A stretch of 64,000 nucleotides of DNA from Heterotrichella gracilis (taxonomy: Eukaryota; Sar; Xanthophyceae; Tribonematales; Xanthonemataceae): the NCBI GenBank assembly GCA_032358255.1, contig JAULBX010023296.1:219778-283777 (forward strand). Reading direction: 5' to 3'. Shown in pieces: positions 38,205 through 51,300 of the stretch. The translations under genes were made by a program, and so were the position numbers. Position 1 is the stretch's first letter. Every line of letters begins with the position of its first letter. Under the pieces are notes generated by a model that saw nothing but the letters and a program-made list of their open reading frames with translations, was not told where the DNA came from and ran no database searches.

Positions 38205-38621
38205 TATCAGACGTCAATAATGGAGGGTTTCACGTTGGTTTCGAGCAGCGTCTACGCCGTTTGCTTGCCTGTGGTTGGATGCATGCATGCACGCATGCAT
38301 AAATGCGTTTTCGCGCATGCTCAAAGTTTGGAGGGTGTTCAGCTAGGCGGTTAAAAAACAGGATACTATACACAGTGGGGTGACACATAAGTCGAGCGGA
38401 TACAGCGCTATAGGGGTTAATGCCGTACAAGATGCATGCAAAAGGCAAGAGGTTGGGCATTGGAGTACCAACTTTCGAAAAACATCAACCTTTCACCACC
38501 CGTAAGTAAACGTCTTGCGAACTCGTTTCATCCTCAAAGCAAACGCCAACCCAAACGCAACTATTGGGTCAGTTGAAGGCATACAACAACTGACGTACCA
38601 CCCAACCTTATCCTGTCTACG
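38205..38621. promoter_or_regulatory. Divergent promoter region, RNase Z (-) and lumen protein (+)
   Basis: The two starts face away from each other across about 420 bases. An alternating GCATGCATGCACGCATGCAT run lies near 38279-38300. No clear TATA box was seen. Confidence 0.4.
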
Positions 38622-40305
38622 ATGGCGGGTGTTAGCTTGCAACGAGTGTCCCTGGTCAAGCCTACGAGGAGTGGGCTGCGCCATACAACGCGTCCTTCAA
38701 CACAGACAGGTTACAATGCAAGATGTTTGGTTCGATGCTCTGTATCAGGGCCGGAGACTGCTGTCAGGAGTGCCAGGAACGCGCTGCTCGCTACTGGGGT
38801 AGCTGTGGCCACTACGCTGCTAAGCCATACAGGTGCGCCTGGTGCAAAGCATCTGTGCCGCGACGACATGAACCTGTTAACTATGGTGATGTGGGTGTTG
38901 AGCACGCACAACAACATCTTTGGTCCATCTTGTATCGCTCAGTGCATGCATCATGGCATGCCTTCCACATACACATTGTTCAGGTTGGTTCCATTCACCC
39001 CAAGCCTGCTGCAACCAAGCCAACTGGATGGAACGCCGTAAAACCTTGAACTTAACACCCTGACTACATACTCGTGATACTTATATAACCTTTTCGTAGT
39101 CCCGTAACCCACATCACCCACTGTTTGATGTCGTACCATGTGCAGCCTTGGCGGTGGGCCTGGAGTCCTTCGAGCTGCCCAGCACCGGCATCGAGGCGCC
39201 CAAATTCATGGACGAGATGATGGAAGGCAACCGGCGCAGAGCGGCTGAGGCGGAGGAGCAGTTTGAGAGCTCGGACCTGCTTCGCTCGCTGAGGGAGCGC
39301 TCAGAGGCCAACAAGGAGAAGTGAGTGCATCGCATCAGTGTGCATATTGCCATATAGGTGTAAATGGGTGTAAGGGTTGCATGCATCACATTGGGACATA
39401 GTGGAGGAGTCCAGTGCCCTTCGCTATGCTAACTCTGGTATCTTAACAAACGCCCCTGCTCAAGGACAGGCTGCATGGTTTGTCGCTGTCGTTATTTTTA
39501 TATTCACATAGATGTGTCTGCATGCATGGCCGCGTCCGTTGGGCATCAATTGCTGTCAATGGTGAGTCATCTGTGAGGGTGTGGTGTCCAAAGAACAGGT
39601 GGCTAGCAGCCCCTGCCTGCACCTGTCATCCAACCCTTCCTCGATGACGGTCAGACGTATGATTGAAATGCCTGTCTGGTTGTTTGTATGATTGAAAAAC
39701 TGAGGAATTTGGGTTGCTCCAGGAACAAGAAGGAGATTGCCGACAAGTACTGCAAGCGGCAGGGCGAGATGGGCGTGGGAGACTGCGGCGGACTGCGGGT
39801 GCGCTCACTCAGCTCCCCTGTCACGCACTGCCATGTCACTCCACTAGTTGTCTCAAATGCACTCTTGGTTGCATGCCATTCGACAGGACTGGCGCATGTG
39901 TTCTGCCATTTCATGCCGCATTCCATGGTGCTGCAAAATTGACGCTAGGCCCAGATGTGAGGTGCGCCCATTTTGCAGTTTATTCCTGGCGCCACCAAGA
40001 ACGGGAAGCAGAAGGCGCCCGCCTGGCTGCAGAGCCTGCTGGGCATAGAGGAGCCCGAGGTGCCTGAGCTGGACCTGTTTGGCGAAAAGGCAGCTGCACC
40101 GACTCCAATTGCAGTCGAGGAGGCGCCAGCAGTGCAAGCCCTGGAGGAGGTGCCCGCAGTGGAAACCCTGGAGGAGGTGCCAGTTGTGGAAGCTGTGGAG
40201 GAGGTGCCAGCCCTGGTGGAGCTGGAGGCGATCGAGGCGGTGCAGGCGATGGAGGAAGCCTTTGAGCCAGTTGACCAGACGATGACTGAGAGTGCACTGG
40301 AGTAG
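38622..40305 (+). CDS. Thylakoid-lumen-type precursor with acidic repeat tail
   Basis: Four exons join in phase: 38622-38832, 39146-39320, 39723-39798 and 39979-40305. The N-terminus is a plastid transit peptide (MAGVSLQRVSLVKPTRSG, Ser/Thr/Arg-rich). It is followed by a hydrophobic thylakoid signal (LLATGVAVATTLLSHTALA) ending in ALA, a good lumen-peptidase site. No twin-Arg precedes it, so the Sec route is likely. The mature part has RSLRERSEANKEKNKKEIAD, KYCKRQGEMGVGDCGG with two Cys, and a tail of acidic Glu-Val-Pro repeats (LEEVPAVETLEEVPVVE). The SEANKEKN segment faintly recalls PsaN, but length and Cys pattern do not fit. I leave it unnamed. Confidence 0.72.
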
Positions 40306-41057
40306 GGAGTGTTGCGGTTAGGTACTCTGGCTGTGGGGGCTGTGTTGGTGCGGTTGGGGGCCACCGGGTGAGGCGTACTGTACGAAAAATTGTCAATGAG
40401 TGACTGATGTACTGGCCGGAGCTGGTGTGGTGTGAGAATTACTGTGGGTTTGCTGCAAGGGGATGTGCCTGGGTGCGGGTATTTTGGTCTGATGCAACGA
40501 TTAAAATTTCGTATTATTTCCTGCTGTGTTCGAGGGTAGCACCAGAAACTGACATCACCCCTCCAAGGTTGTGGGTGGATTTCTTCAGATGACTAAGGTG
40601 GTGGATAACCCATTGAAGTTTGTGTAATGATTGATGTGAAGGATGTGAGATCAAATGATGCCCAAGGTGGCAAGTTCCCATACCGCACTCATGTGTAAAG
40701 AAAAGCAGAACAGTGACAGAACCCTCAGTGGTGTCCAGCTTGGTGAATTTATATACCCTTTCCTTTGTACAACAGAATAAACTGGTGAGAAAATGAAAAC
40801 AGCAATAAAAGCCCAGTCGACCTCCCCGATTGCCATCACTCTGTTGTCCTCCCATTGATGCCACGCTGGCACCCTTTTGTGGTTGTAGCATTTGGACCAA
40901 CGTGACTGGCCTGTCAAGTTTTGAAGCAATACTATAAGCACAGCAGGTTGCTAGCTTTCACCACTTTGCAGGCCCACCATCGCCTACTATCGGACCTGCA
41001 TTCGCTAGGTTGCGCGTACCTAGTGTCCACTGCGTCTGGGTGCCCGTCTAGGCCACC
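40306..41057. other. Spacer between lumen protein and SHMT
   Basis: This holds the 3' flank of one gene and the promoter of the next. A TGTAA at 40623-40627 is a candidate poly(A) signal. No exon is seen. Confidence 0.35.
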
Positions 41058-44000
41058 ATGGCGTTGAGTACGCTGAGGAGGGGAGCAGGGCGTCTGCAGG
41101 AGCTGTCGAAACTGTGCCGCCTAGTTTCCGTAAGTTTGCTTTGCGACAACTCTCCCGTACCCTCTCAAGCATATCCAATAACAATTCGTGTTTTCGCAGG
41201 CCGAGCAACCTCGACTGTTTGCCGCTCAGGTGGGTGATGGGCATGTGTGGCACAGCTGTTGCATGCTTCATCGTGTGCCACGCTGTCACTGGCATCTGTC
41301 TGGCTGGGCAAGTGGCACTGACTCCACTCGTGTGCATGCAGCCTGCAAACAACGATGAGGTCTACAGCACTTTTGCAGAGAGTGCAGACAGGTCCCATGT
41401 CACGGTAAGATTTATTGTTTTTGGATTTGCTGCTAGACCAGGCGTTATCTAGTGCAATTCTACCACTAGGCTGGGCTGTCCTCACTGGCTTCTATGCTGT
41501 GCAGTGGCCCAAGGTTCTTAACGCTCCACTGGCAGAGGTTGACCCAGAAATCGCGGATATCATTGAGAAGGAAAAGAACAGGCAATACAAGGTAAGTGAT
41601 ACCCATGGCAATGTGTGTGTCCAGAGTGGGTTTGGACCGTCCAGTGCTAAACGCAACCTGCTGCTGCATAGGGCTTGGAGCTTATCCCCTCCGAGAACTT
41701 CACCTCTGCCTCGGTTATGGAGGCAGTTGGGTCCATCATGACCAACAAGTACTCTGAAGGCTACCCAGGAGCACGGTACTATGGTGGCAACGAGTTCATT
41801 GACATGGCCGAGACCTTGTGCCAGGTAAGACTGGTTATGCTGTGGTATCCAGGAACCACACCTTGTGGAGTATTGATGCGGCGGGAGGGTCTTGAGGGCT
41901 AGTGCACGATCCCGACTCCTGTGATGGCTTGTGCAGGAGCGAGCGCTGAAGGCCTTCAGGCTGAACCCAGAGGAGTGGGGTGTGAATGTGCAGCCCTTGT
42001 CAGGGTCCCCATCCAACTTCCAGGTGTACACTGCCCTGCTGAACCCACACGACCGCATCATGGCTCTGGACTTGCCCCATGGAGGCCACTTGAGTCACGG
42101 GTACCAGACAGACACAAAGAAGATCTCGGCAACGTCCATTTTCTTTGAGGTAGGGCGTTGCAGTGCTTTATTTTGGTATTGCAGCCAACGGTGTGGGCAT
42201 TGTTTCGGTGATGATGGGCATTGCAATGTGGTTGACGATGCAGTAGTACGCTGCACTGCTTTGTCGTCAAAAGTAAGTTTATTCATAGGGATTGCAATGC
42301 ATCCATGGTGAGTGTACCTTTGTCACGACTGCAGACCATGCCATACCGGTTGAACGAGGAGTCGGGCCTGATTGACTACGACGCCATTGAGAGCACAGCA
42401 GCACTGTTTCGGCCAAAGCTCATTGTGGCAGGAGCATCTGCGTACACCAGGCATTACAACTACGAGCGCATGCGCGAGATCGCAGACAAGCACAATGCAT
42501 GGCTGCTGTCGGACATGGCGCACATCAGTGGTCTGGTGGCTGCTGGTACGGATCAATAGGGGGTGGTTGATATGCAAGTATGCAGCAACCATGCGGCAAC
42601 CTCTGCGCCATGCAGGCAATCATTACATCATGCAGTCTGCCTTTAGGACATTCCTTGGCAGCCCTTCCGTCAGTGCACGGGGTTCATCAGCAGTGATGTA
42701 TGACCCTGGCAGTGTATTCTCCACCTGGGCATATCATGCTGAACACGCGGCAGTGGCAAGCGTGCATGGCAGTTCGCATCCGGCACATATCTCATGCTGC
42801 GTCATGTACCCTCCACAGGGCTTGTGCCATCGCCCTTTGAGCTGTCTGATGTGGTGACCACCACCACGCACAAGTCGCTGCGCGGCCCCCGCGGCGCCAT
42901 GATCTTCTTCCGCAAGGGTGTGCGCAAGATGGACAAGAAGGGCAACCCCATCAAGTACGACATCGAGAACAAGATCAACTTCTCGGTGTTCCCAGGGCTA
43001 CAGGTGAGGGGGCTGGGTGACAGGTGTCATTGCACCAGGTGCACAATGGAACAAAACTGCATACAGGTGCATGCAGGCCACTCACTCAGTGCTGCTCCTA
43101 AGTGGGCACGCTGGGAGGATGCAACAATCAAAGCCCTTGCAGCATCTGACAGCATTGACAGTTTCCCAGAATTGAGCGTTTGGTGTACGCCATGCGGTGG
43201 GTAGATATAAGTAACACCAGCATCTGACCGCTGTGTGCATCACAGGGCGGCCCACACAACCACACCATCTCGGGTCTGGCTGTGGCTTTGAAGCAGGCAG
43301 CCACCCCTGAGTTCAAGTCGTACCAGGAGCAGGTGCTGAGGAACTCAACGGCGCTGGCCAACGCACTGGCTGCAAGGGGCTACACACTGGTGTCTGGAGG
43401 TGAGCCGAGCACTTGACTGGACGTACCAATGTGCACGAGTAATGTAGAGGACGCATCATGCTGTCACGGCTGGTTGGGGGCATGGCAGGGTTTCCTGCAT
43501 CTAGGCAGGTGGGTATCATGTGGCACAGAATGTGATAAGCGACGGGTTTGGTCACCATCTGCACATGGAAGCAGTTCGCGAAGCTACTTCTTGAGCTGGA
43601 ATCAGGCATACCCAGTGTCCATTCCTGTAAGCTGAAATGCGCACTCACAATGTGACTGGTGCGCAGGCACCGACAACCACATCGTGCTGGTTGACCTGCG
43701 GCCCAAGGGTGTGGATGGGTCCCGGGTGGAGTATGTGATGGAGCTGGCGCACATAGCAGCCAACAAGAACACCGTGCCTGGTGACGTGAGCGCCATGGTG
43801 CCCGGCGGCCTGCGGATGGGGTCGCCAGCACTGACCTCCCGCGGGTTCATCGAGCAGGACTTTGAGCAGGTGGCGGAGTTTGTGGACAGGTGGGTGGAAA
43901 GTGCTAAGCCCTAATTGAAACCCTTACCCCCATGGGCAGGGTTGTGGGCACCTGGCGGAATATGTGGACAGGTGGTTGGGGTGCAGCAAAGCATGATTGG

Positions 44001-44396
44001 CTCCAACATGGAAGGTTGTGCATGGCTCCTCTTGTACTGGGGTTTGGGATGCACTATGCGACATGCTTGGTCGTGGAGGATGTGATTCCGGGCCATGCTC
44101 ATGCAACCACTTGTAATAATATACTGCGCGCGGGTTAGGGCTGCACAGATTGCTTGACATGATTGGATGCCACGCTGCGTGTGGCATACTTAGCCTATCG
44201 TGTGTTTGTGTGTAGGGCTGCACAGATCGCCAAGGACGTGAAGGACAAGGTGGGTGGCAAGCTCAAGGACTTCAAGGCACACTTCCAGGGCACCCTGCCC
44301 GAGGAGGTGGCACAGCTGAAGAAGGATGTGGAGACCTTTGCCATGCAGTTCCCAACAATCGGCTTTGAGAAGTCCAAGATGAAGTATCAGAACTAA
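41058..44396 (+). CDS. SHMT: Serine hydroxymethyltransferase, mitochondrial type
   Basis: SHMT interconverts serine and glycine with tetrahydrofolate, using PLP; in mitochondria it takes part in photorespiration. The ATG at 41058 sits in a GCCACCATGG context and starts a basic leader ([18 protein letters not shown]), suggesting mitochondrial import. About eleven exons follow: [91 protein letters not shown], and [16 protein letters not shown]. They go on with the PLP-lysine motif [15 protein letters not shown] near 42850, [41 protein letters not shown], and a final exon ending [10 protein letters not shown]. All core motifs are intact. The last introns carry exon-edge copies. A TGTAA at 44519 lies 123 bases after the stop. 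Confidence 0.93.
43948..43975 (+). repeat. Copy of SHMT exon end in the following intron
   Basis: It matches 43866-43893 at most positions, including GTGGACAGGTGG with the donor GT. Confidence 0.65.
44135..44153 (+). repeat. Copy of last SHMT exon start upstream of the real one
   Basis: It shares AGGGCTGCACAGAT with 44215-44228, including the AG acceptor. Confidence 0.6.
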
Positions 44397-44518
44397 GCGC
44401 AGAGTTGGCTGGGTGGTAATTCCAGCAATCAGCAGCGTGTTGCAATGCTTGGAGACTACATGGGGGGCCAGGGGTGACTGGGAACAGTAATGGACAGGGG
44501 AGGGTGTGTGGGGGGGGT

Positions 44519-44523
44519 TGTAA
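44519..44523 (+). promoter_or_regulatory. Candidate TGTAA polyadenylation signal of SHMT
   Basis: TGTAA is the usual chlorophyte poly(A) signal. It lies at a plausible distance after the SHMT stop. Confidence 0.4.
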
Positions 44524-45339
44524 CATCGCGCAGAGTGCAAATGCAATTTAACATCATTTATTCATTTGCACCCGCGTGGATATGCTATATGGGACATTGG
44601 ATCGTAGAGGAGAGTCTTTAGTAATTCAGATGTTACCCACTTGCTGCCGTACTGGCAGTTTTTACTTTTTGAGTGCAGTACAGCTTCGTTTCTTGCTCGA
44701 CTACGCATGTTTGCATTCGTAGAATTTTGCGGTGCTTTAAGGGTCCGGGACGGTGTAATACAACTATTTGCAAGTGGCTTCAGTTCAATATTACTTGAAC
44801 TTATTTTGCAAGAGAACCAGCTTCGAAAGAGTAGTAAATCACTGTAATAAAAACAATTTTACCCAGTCCCGGCTGTCGAGAAAGCTGTTGCAGCCTATCT
44901 TACTTGCAAAGCTATGCTGCAGCCCACCTTAATCCTCCACGCAAACCAAAGGGGATCTAAGACTTGTAGTCTCACCCAGACAGTGTCCTGAGCTGGGTCA
45001 TGCTGCAGGCGGCCTTGTAAGCATCGAAATTGCTTCGTCAATGCAGCCCCAGCATGATGGCGTAGTCATCGGCCGGTCTCAGCAACATTGCTGCACAAAG
45101 ACGTCAGAGATGGCATCATCTTGATCCTACAGCAGGCAACAAATAGAGCCTCTGGTGCTATCTAATACCCCCTCCCTCATCCCATATCCCTGGGGTGGAA
45201 CATGGGGTCACTCAGTCCCGGGGATTAGGCAGCCAACCACAGCATGTCGAGGACGGCTGCCTTCAAATACTACCCAACCCACAGGGAGCATGCCTTTGTT
45301 GCAAAACTGAACAGCAAGGTTGTACAGCAAATTTGAGCA
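44524..45339. other. Spacer upstream of the Hel2-R3H gene
   Basis: No recognised gene. It should contain the promoter of the plus-strand gene starting at 45340. Confidence 0.35.
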
Positions 45340-48300
45340 ATGGAGGGGAGGTTTGCCGAGCAACCCACAAGGGGTAGAGGCCGAGGTAGGGGTGGGCGAC
45401 GAGGGGGTGGCAGGACCCATCACAGATCACCTCCTGTGGACCCTCAGGTGGTGCCTAAAGACAGCTCATCCTCACGTCAGCTGAACCCAGATGCGCCTGA
45501 ATGGAGAAGCCGTGCGCCCACCGTACCGGAGGCAACTCGTTCAGCTGTCGACAGTGCGGCATTCAATGCCATGCACTATGGGGCGTCTGGCAGTAGTTTT
45601 CCCCAATATCCTGCTGCAAACGGCAGAGGCAGAGGAAGGAGTAGGGGTACCAGGGGTAGAGGCGTACTACAGGTGCCAAGGAGGGGTGGTCGTGGAGGGA
45701 GGCACTCGACTGGACCAGACTTACACCAGCGACCACCATCTTCAGCTGAGGTTGTCTCAGCCGAGTCAGAGGACGAGCACGGTGATGTGCAAGCGAGTTT
45801 TGTGCATCTGAAGGACGACAGCGCCTGTCTGATATGCTGCGAGAGGTTACAGGCGAGTTCAAGGGCCTTGGCACATCCATTTCATATGCATGCATATGGA
45901 GCTGCATTGTATAATGCTTGTTGTGACATGCACTTTGACTTTGTGTTCAGACACTTACATGCATTCATCTGTTCATGTAGATTAGCAGCCAGCCTTACAC
46001 TAACATGCAGTACATAATTTTTGTCCTGGCATTAGCTGGGCATGGTTCATGGGCATCTCTCTTCGGTTGCACACCTGGCATCTCAATACCCTCCAAATCT
46101 GTGGTCGGGGCGACCGTGTGGCATCTCAAATTGGGTGCATGCAGCACGTGGCTATTGGGAGCTGCAACCACAAGGACATGTGCGCAGCCTGCTGCCTGCG
46201 CCTGCGCCTGTGCTTCAACGACAACAGGTGCCCATTCTGCAAGACAGAGATGTCAAAGGTACGTGCAAGCACCCATTAACATTGCCACGGTAGGTAGGTG
46301 GGGTCATGTCGTGACTATTCTCAGTGTCATGACATGGCCGCTGCTATCACAGAAACGGCCAGACCTATCCAGATTTGCGGGCCTCACACCAATTCTGAAT
46401 CCCATGGTTTGTGTAATTGGAAAATCCCTAGTCGCCATGCTTGCATGCACATAATGAGGGCAGTCCACGCTCTAGGTTCAACTGCACATTCACTTGCCGT
46501 GCTGAGGCTAGCAACTCACCAGTCACCCCTGCACAGCTTGACATGCCACACACCATTGTTGTGAAGAAAAATCCTCAAGATCTGTTGTAATGATTCTGCA
46601 ACGCAGAGATATAAGTTATGGAATTAAAGCTAGATTTAATCGCATACTTGCTTGCTACTACCAGTAGTGCCAGCTCAAGGTTCATCAATTAAGTAGTGCT
46701 ACTCCAGGATTCAGGTTACAATGCGTGGCATGTTTGCTCACCTGTGTCCTCACCCTGCATGCAGATCATTCTGGACATATGGCAAGGCAGCACATACCAC
46801 ATAACAAGTAATTTGCAGGGCTCGTGGAGCCAGCCCTTGCCATGTAAAGCCTCAACAATCCTGATCCCTGCTGAAAGCACACATTATTACCAACAAACCC
46901 TGTTCCACGCCCAGGGAAAATTACCAACTCCTCAAACCCCGGGAAACCTATTAACCACTCAAACCCTGTTCGCAGGTCATCCTGGCCAAGTGGCAAGGCG
47001 AGCACACGCCCGACTACGAGTCATTCGCAGGGCCAGTGGAGCAGCACCTGTGGCGCAAGCCCCAGTGGGCCAGGGGCGTACTGGTGTCGGACCCCCGCCC
47101 CCCTGGCGCCCCAGGCCTGCCGCTCCATGTGGTGCTGCAGCGCAAGACTGCGCGCGCCTGCTCGATCTGCGATTCAGGGGGCAAGAAGCCCTTCCCCTCT
47201 GACAAGGTGCTGCACGAGCACTTGAGGGAGGCGCATGGGCGCACGCTGTGCAGCCTGTGTGATAAGGTGGGTGGCGGCGGTGGGTGGGGAGGGGGTGGGG
47301 GTTGAGAGGGTTGGGATTGAGAGGGTGGGGAGTGGCCCCATCATTTGCAGGGACTCAGGTAAGTGCATGGATGTGAGCTGTACAATATGTGTGACAAGGT
47401 GGGAGGGGATGGACAGGTGTGGGCGTTGCCTACGATCCACCGGTGCCCCACGATCTATGGATCGGCTGGGGCATAAGAGTCCCTGTGGCATGCATTAGGA
47501 TTGATGTGTGAGCACATCACGAGTGAAATCAGCGGACAGAAGGCATGAAACGCAGAGCGGGACACAGTGTAGAAGCGCTGTTGGAGCGCTGTTATGAACA
47601 GTATCACACATACAAGGCATTATTGCTGCCTCATGTATTTGGGATTGCTCACCACAATGGTCTGGCACAAGCTCACCACCAAGCACTATCTCACCGTCTG
47701 ACCTTTCCCCTGCAGAAAAGCCACAAATTCACGCTAGAGCTGGCTACCTATGATCCCGAACAGCTGGCGGCGCACAACGAGGAGCACCACCCTGCCTGCG
47801 AGTTCTGCAAGACGCACTTCTACGGCACGGACGAGCTGTATGGGCACATGCACTCCGACCACTACATCTGCTACGTGTGCAACGAGCAGGTAATGGTGGT
47901 TTATGCGTTAGCAATTAGGGTTTAGCAATAAGGGTATAGCTAGGGTTTAGGGTGTGCACATATGCACGCGGACCACTACATCTGCTACGTGTGCAACGAG
48001 CAGGTAATGGTGGGGAGGGAATGATAAGTCAGAACGAGGAAATATTAGTTAAAACCACTGATGTTGTGCAGTCCATGCTTGTTGGGGTTGGGGCAACTAC
48101 ATCTGCTACGTGTGCAACGAGCAGGTAATGGTGGTTTACAGCTTAGCAATGAGGGTTTGGGCTGTTTGTGTTTTCCGCAAGAATCCTGGTGGTGACATGG
48201 CCTCATGAGATCAGCCTCTTTCTAAAGCAACATCCATGAACCAAAGGCTTGAGTTCTTCTTAAGTACTGACTCACCTTATATTTATCAATTTGATGATGC

Positions 48301-51300
48301 ATTCCTTTATTTGCCACGAGCAGGGGACCCACTACCAGTACTTTGCCAACGCGGCCTCCTTCACGCGCCACTTGGCGGACGCGCACTTCCTGTGCGACCA
48401 CCCTGAGTGCCAGAACTGCTTCACTGCATTTGCCACACGGGAGGAAATGGCGCAGCACCACAGGGACAGGCACACCGGTGGGGACAAAAATAAAATATGA
48501 AATTCATGTATAAACAGTGAAGAATGTTCACTCGTGCATGGAATGCAATGGATGAAGTTTGAGTGTGGCACAGCAATATGCGCGCCCTGCTTGATATCTT
48601 GCACCTCCATGCACTGACAGCGACACACACAAGTCCACATACACGCACATGAGCATTCGTGCACTGCTCAAATTCTCAGCGCAAGGCTGCTCCTGCCCGC
48701 ACAAGGATATTGGTCCTGAAGGATGTGACAAAAGCCCATTGCCGCTGCAGGGCACATGCCACGATGGGACCCCAGCCGTGCGCGCCGCATGCAGCTCGAT
48801 ATATCTGACTACTTCCAGCCGACCACCTTGGACGACGCCCCCCGCAGGCCGTCTCGCCGGGAGGAGCGCCAAAACCGCGCCGCCGGCCGCGACCAGCCGC
48901 CGCAACAGCCACTCCCACAGATGGTAGGGGACTCACTGGGCACAAGGGTAAAGCCGGCCTGTCCCGATTCCCTCTTTGGGATCTGTTAAGGCCCCACTGG
49001 GTAATCATCTATATGTATATTTTCTTTCAGTCCCGCAGACAAGCTACTGCCTCAGAGGCTGTGTAGGTGTTCATCTGGAGATAGAAGTTTATTGACGTAT
49101 TTATTGACATATTTCTTCCACTCCCACAGCCGCAGCCACAGCCGCAGGACCCTCCGCAGCAGCCGCCACCCGACCTGGCGCCGGCCGCCGAAACCTCCGG
49201 CAATCTCACCATGATCGACGACGACGTGGGGCTGATGCCGGGCGCGCATGCGGCCCCACCAATCGGCGGCGGCGGCGGGGCCCGGGCGCAGGCCGCTGCC
49301 AGTATGGAGCAGCAATTCCCCGAGATTGCGCCGAGCAATGGGGGCCCTGGGGGCGCGGCGGGTGTGCGTGGCGTGTGGGCGCATCAGGAGAGGGAGGTGG
49401 TGGAGGAGTTTCCGGCACTGGGGGCAGCGACCAGCGTGGCGAGCCAGGTGGCGGCTCCTGGAAGAGCGAGCCAGGCCCCGCTTGTGAAGAAGACTGTTAA
49501 GTGCCCCTGCGGGCGAAGGTAAGCTGGTCACCTTCTTGACGAGGGCTATGCGAGGTGTAATTCTGAAGCAAATATTGAATCATTTGATGAATATGCATGC
49601 CGCTGGTGCCACCTTTCCTGCTGGGGTTGCCACGCAGTGGTGCAGCAAGGCCAGGGTCCTCAATATAACAAACAAATACAATACTAATGAACTTGGGTTG
49701 TTAAAAAATACGATGTGCGATGCCACCTTTCCCCAGAGGGTATCCCACCAGTGGGGCAGCAAGGCCAGGCGCCAAGTACACAAACAAATAACATCCAATA
49801 TATATGGATATTTTAAAAATCATTAAGTGCTTCCACTTTCCGCAGGGTATCCCACGCTGCAGTGGAGCAAGGCCAGGCGCCCGGGCCGCTGCAGTGCACC
49901 GCAGAGTGCTCCCGGGATCAGCGGCGCGTGCAGATTGCAGATGCCTTTGGCATCGACCAGCCCGAGGCGCACATCCCATACATTGACCGCAACCGCACGC
50001 CCACATACTCGCCGCTGCTGCTGCGCGCGGCGACCCAAAACCCTGTGTGGGTGAAGAAGGTGGGGACAATTGCTTCTAATGGCTACAGTTATATGGGAAT
50101 TGCATGCATTCTAGCAGTAGACCCATAGTATGTTTTTAAATGGCGGTAGTGTGTTGAAACATATTTGCATGCATTCTAGGAGCACAGCCAAATTAGCAGC
50201 CAGCCTTGCACAAGCTTGCGCCGCGCTGTCCTGGCATGACGTGGTGTCTTCGAACCCTTTGCAACAACGGCCATGTATGAGTGCTATTGCCGCTTTTTCC
50301 AAGCTGACCGTGCTCATTTTCTTCTTTTCAGGTAGAGACTGCTTTTGCGCAGCTGCTGTCAACGGATGGCAGTAAGAAGCATACGCTTGGTGCCATGCCC
50401 CGCATGCAGCGCAAGGCGGTGCACGAGCTGGCGCACCAGTATGGGCTGGTCAGCCAGGCGTACCGGCAGGAGCCATACCGCTACGTGGAGGTGGTCAAGG
50501 TAGGGACACAAATTGCATGGAGTGAAATAGAAAGAAAACTAAATGAAGGTAATTTCGTTTGTTAAGTTTATTTATTAAACGAACAGTTAGAGTGCGCAGG
50601 CTGTTCTTGAATAGGTTGTGAATGTAGAAGGACATGTCGAGGTTCAATGCTATTACGTTCTTTTCTTAAAAATAGGTAAAAATGCTTTATGAGTTCCTTT
50701 TCTGTATGGTAATGATAGACAGGTATGTTGGGTTTGATAGACAGGTATATTTTGATGTCCCAAGTAACCAGCCAAGACTGGCTTTGCCCATGCTTGGCCC
50801 ACCCAGTAAGGCACGCTTACTTGTTTGTGCAGGTGCCTACGGCGGGGATCCCCAACAAGCTCCTGTCCCAGGCTGCTGAGCTGCTCACCCCCGAGCAAAT
50901 GGAGGACATTGAGCGTGCGGTGCGCGGGTGGCCCATTCGCCTCACAGACATGACTCAGGAGGCGGATGTGCCCAGGTAGGGTTTAGGGTGTAGGATTTTG
51001 GGGCAGATGTGGACATGTGGGCAGGGTGGTGTGTGGGATGAAAAAGGGTCATTAATATATGGTAGGCAAAGTTTTCACTCGTCCTCATGGTGTTCAATCA
51101 GCTGTTATAATTTGTATTGTAATTCATGTACCGGGCAAACCAATCGTGGTTGTGTGATTTGCTGTCCCAGGGAGTGTTCACTGGAGGTGATTTTGAACAT
51201 ACATAGTTATGTTTATGTATAGCAAAACATCTTGTACTTTTCTCAACCTGCTGTGTCCCCTGTATGCTGCGTGAGTATGGGGGAATGTCCACGCTGAAGC

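Noticed and set aside
38622-40305. PsaN (photosystem I subunit N)
   Set aside because: Only a short SEANKEKN-like stretch agrees; Cys pattern and length do not.
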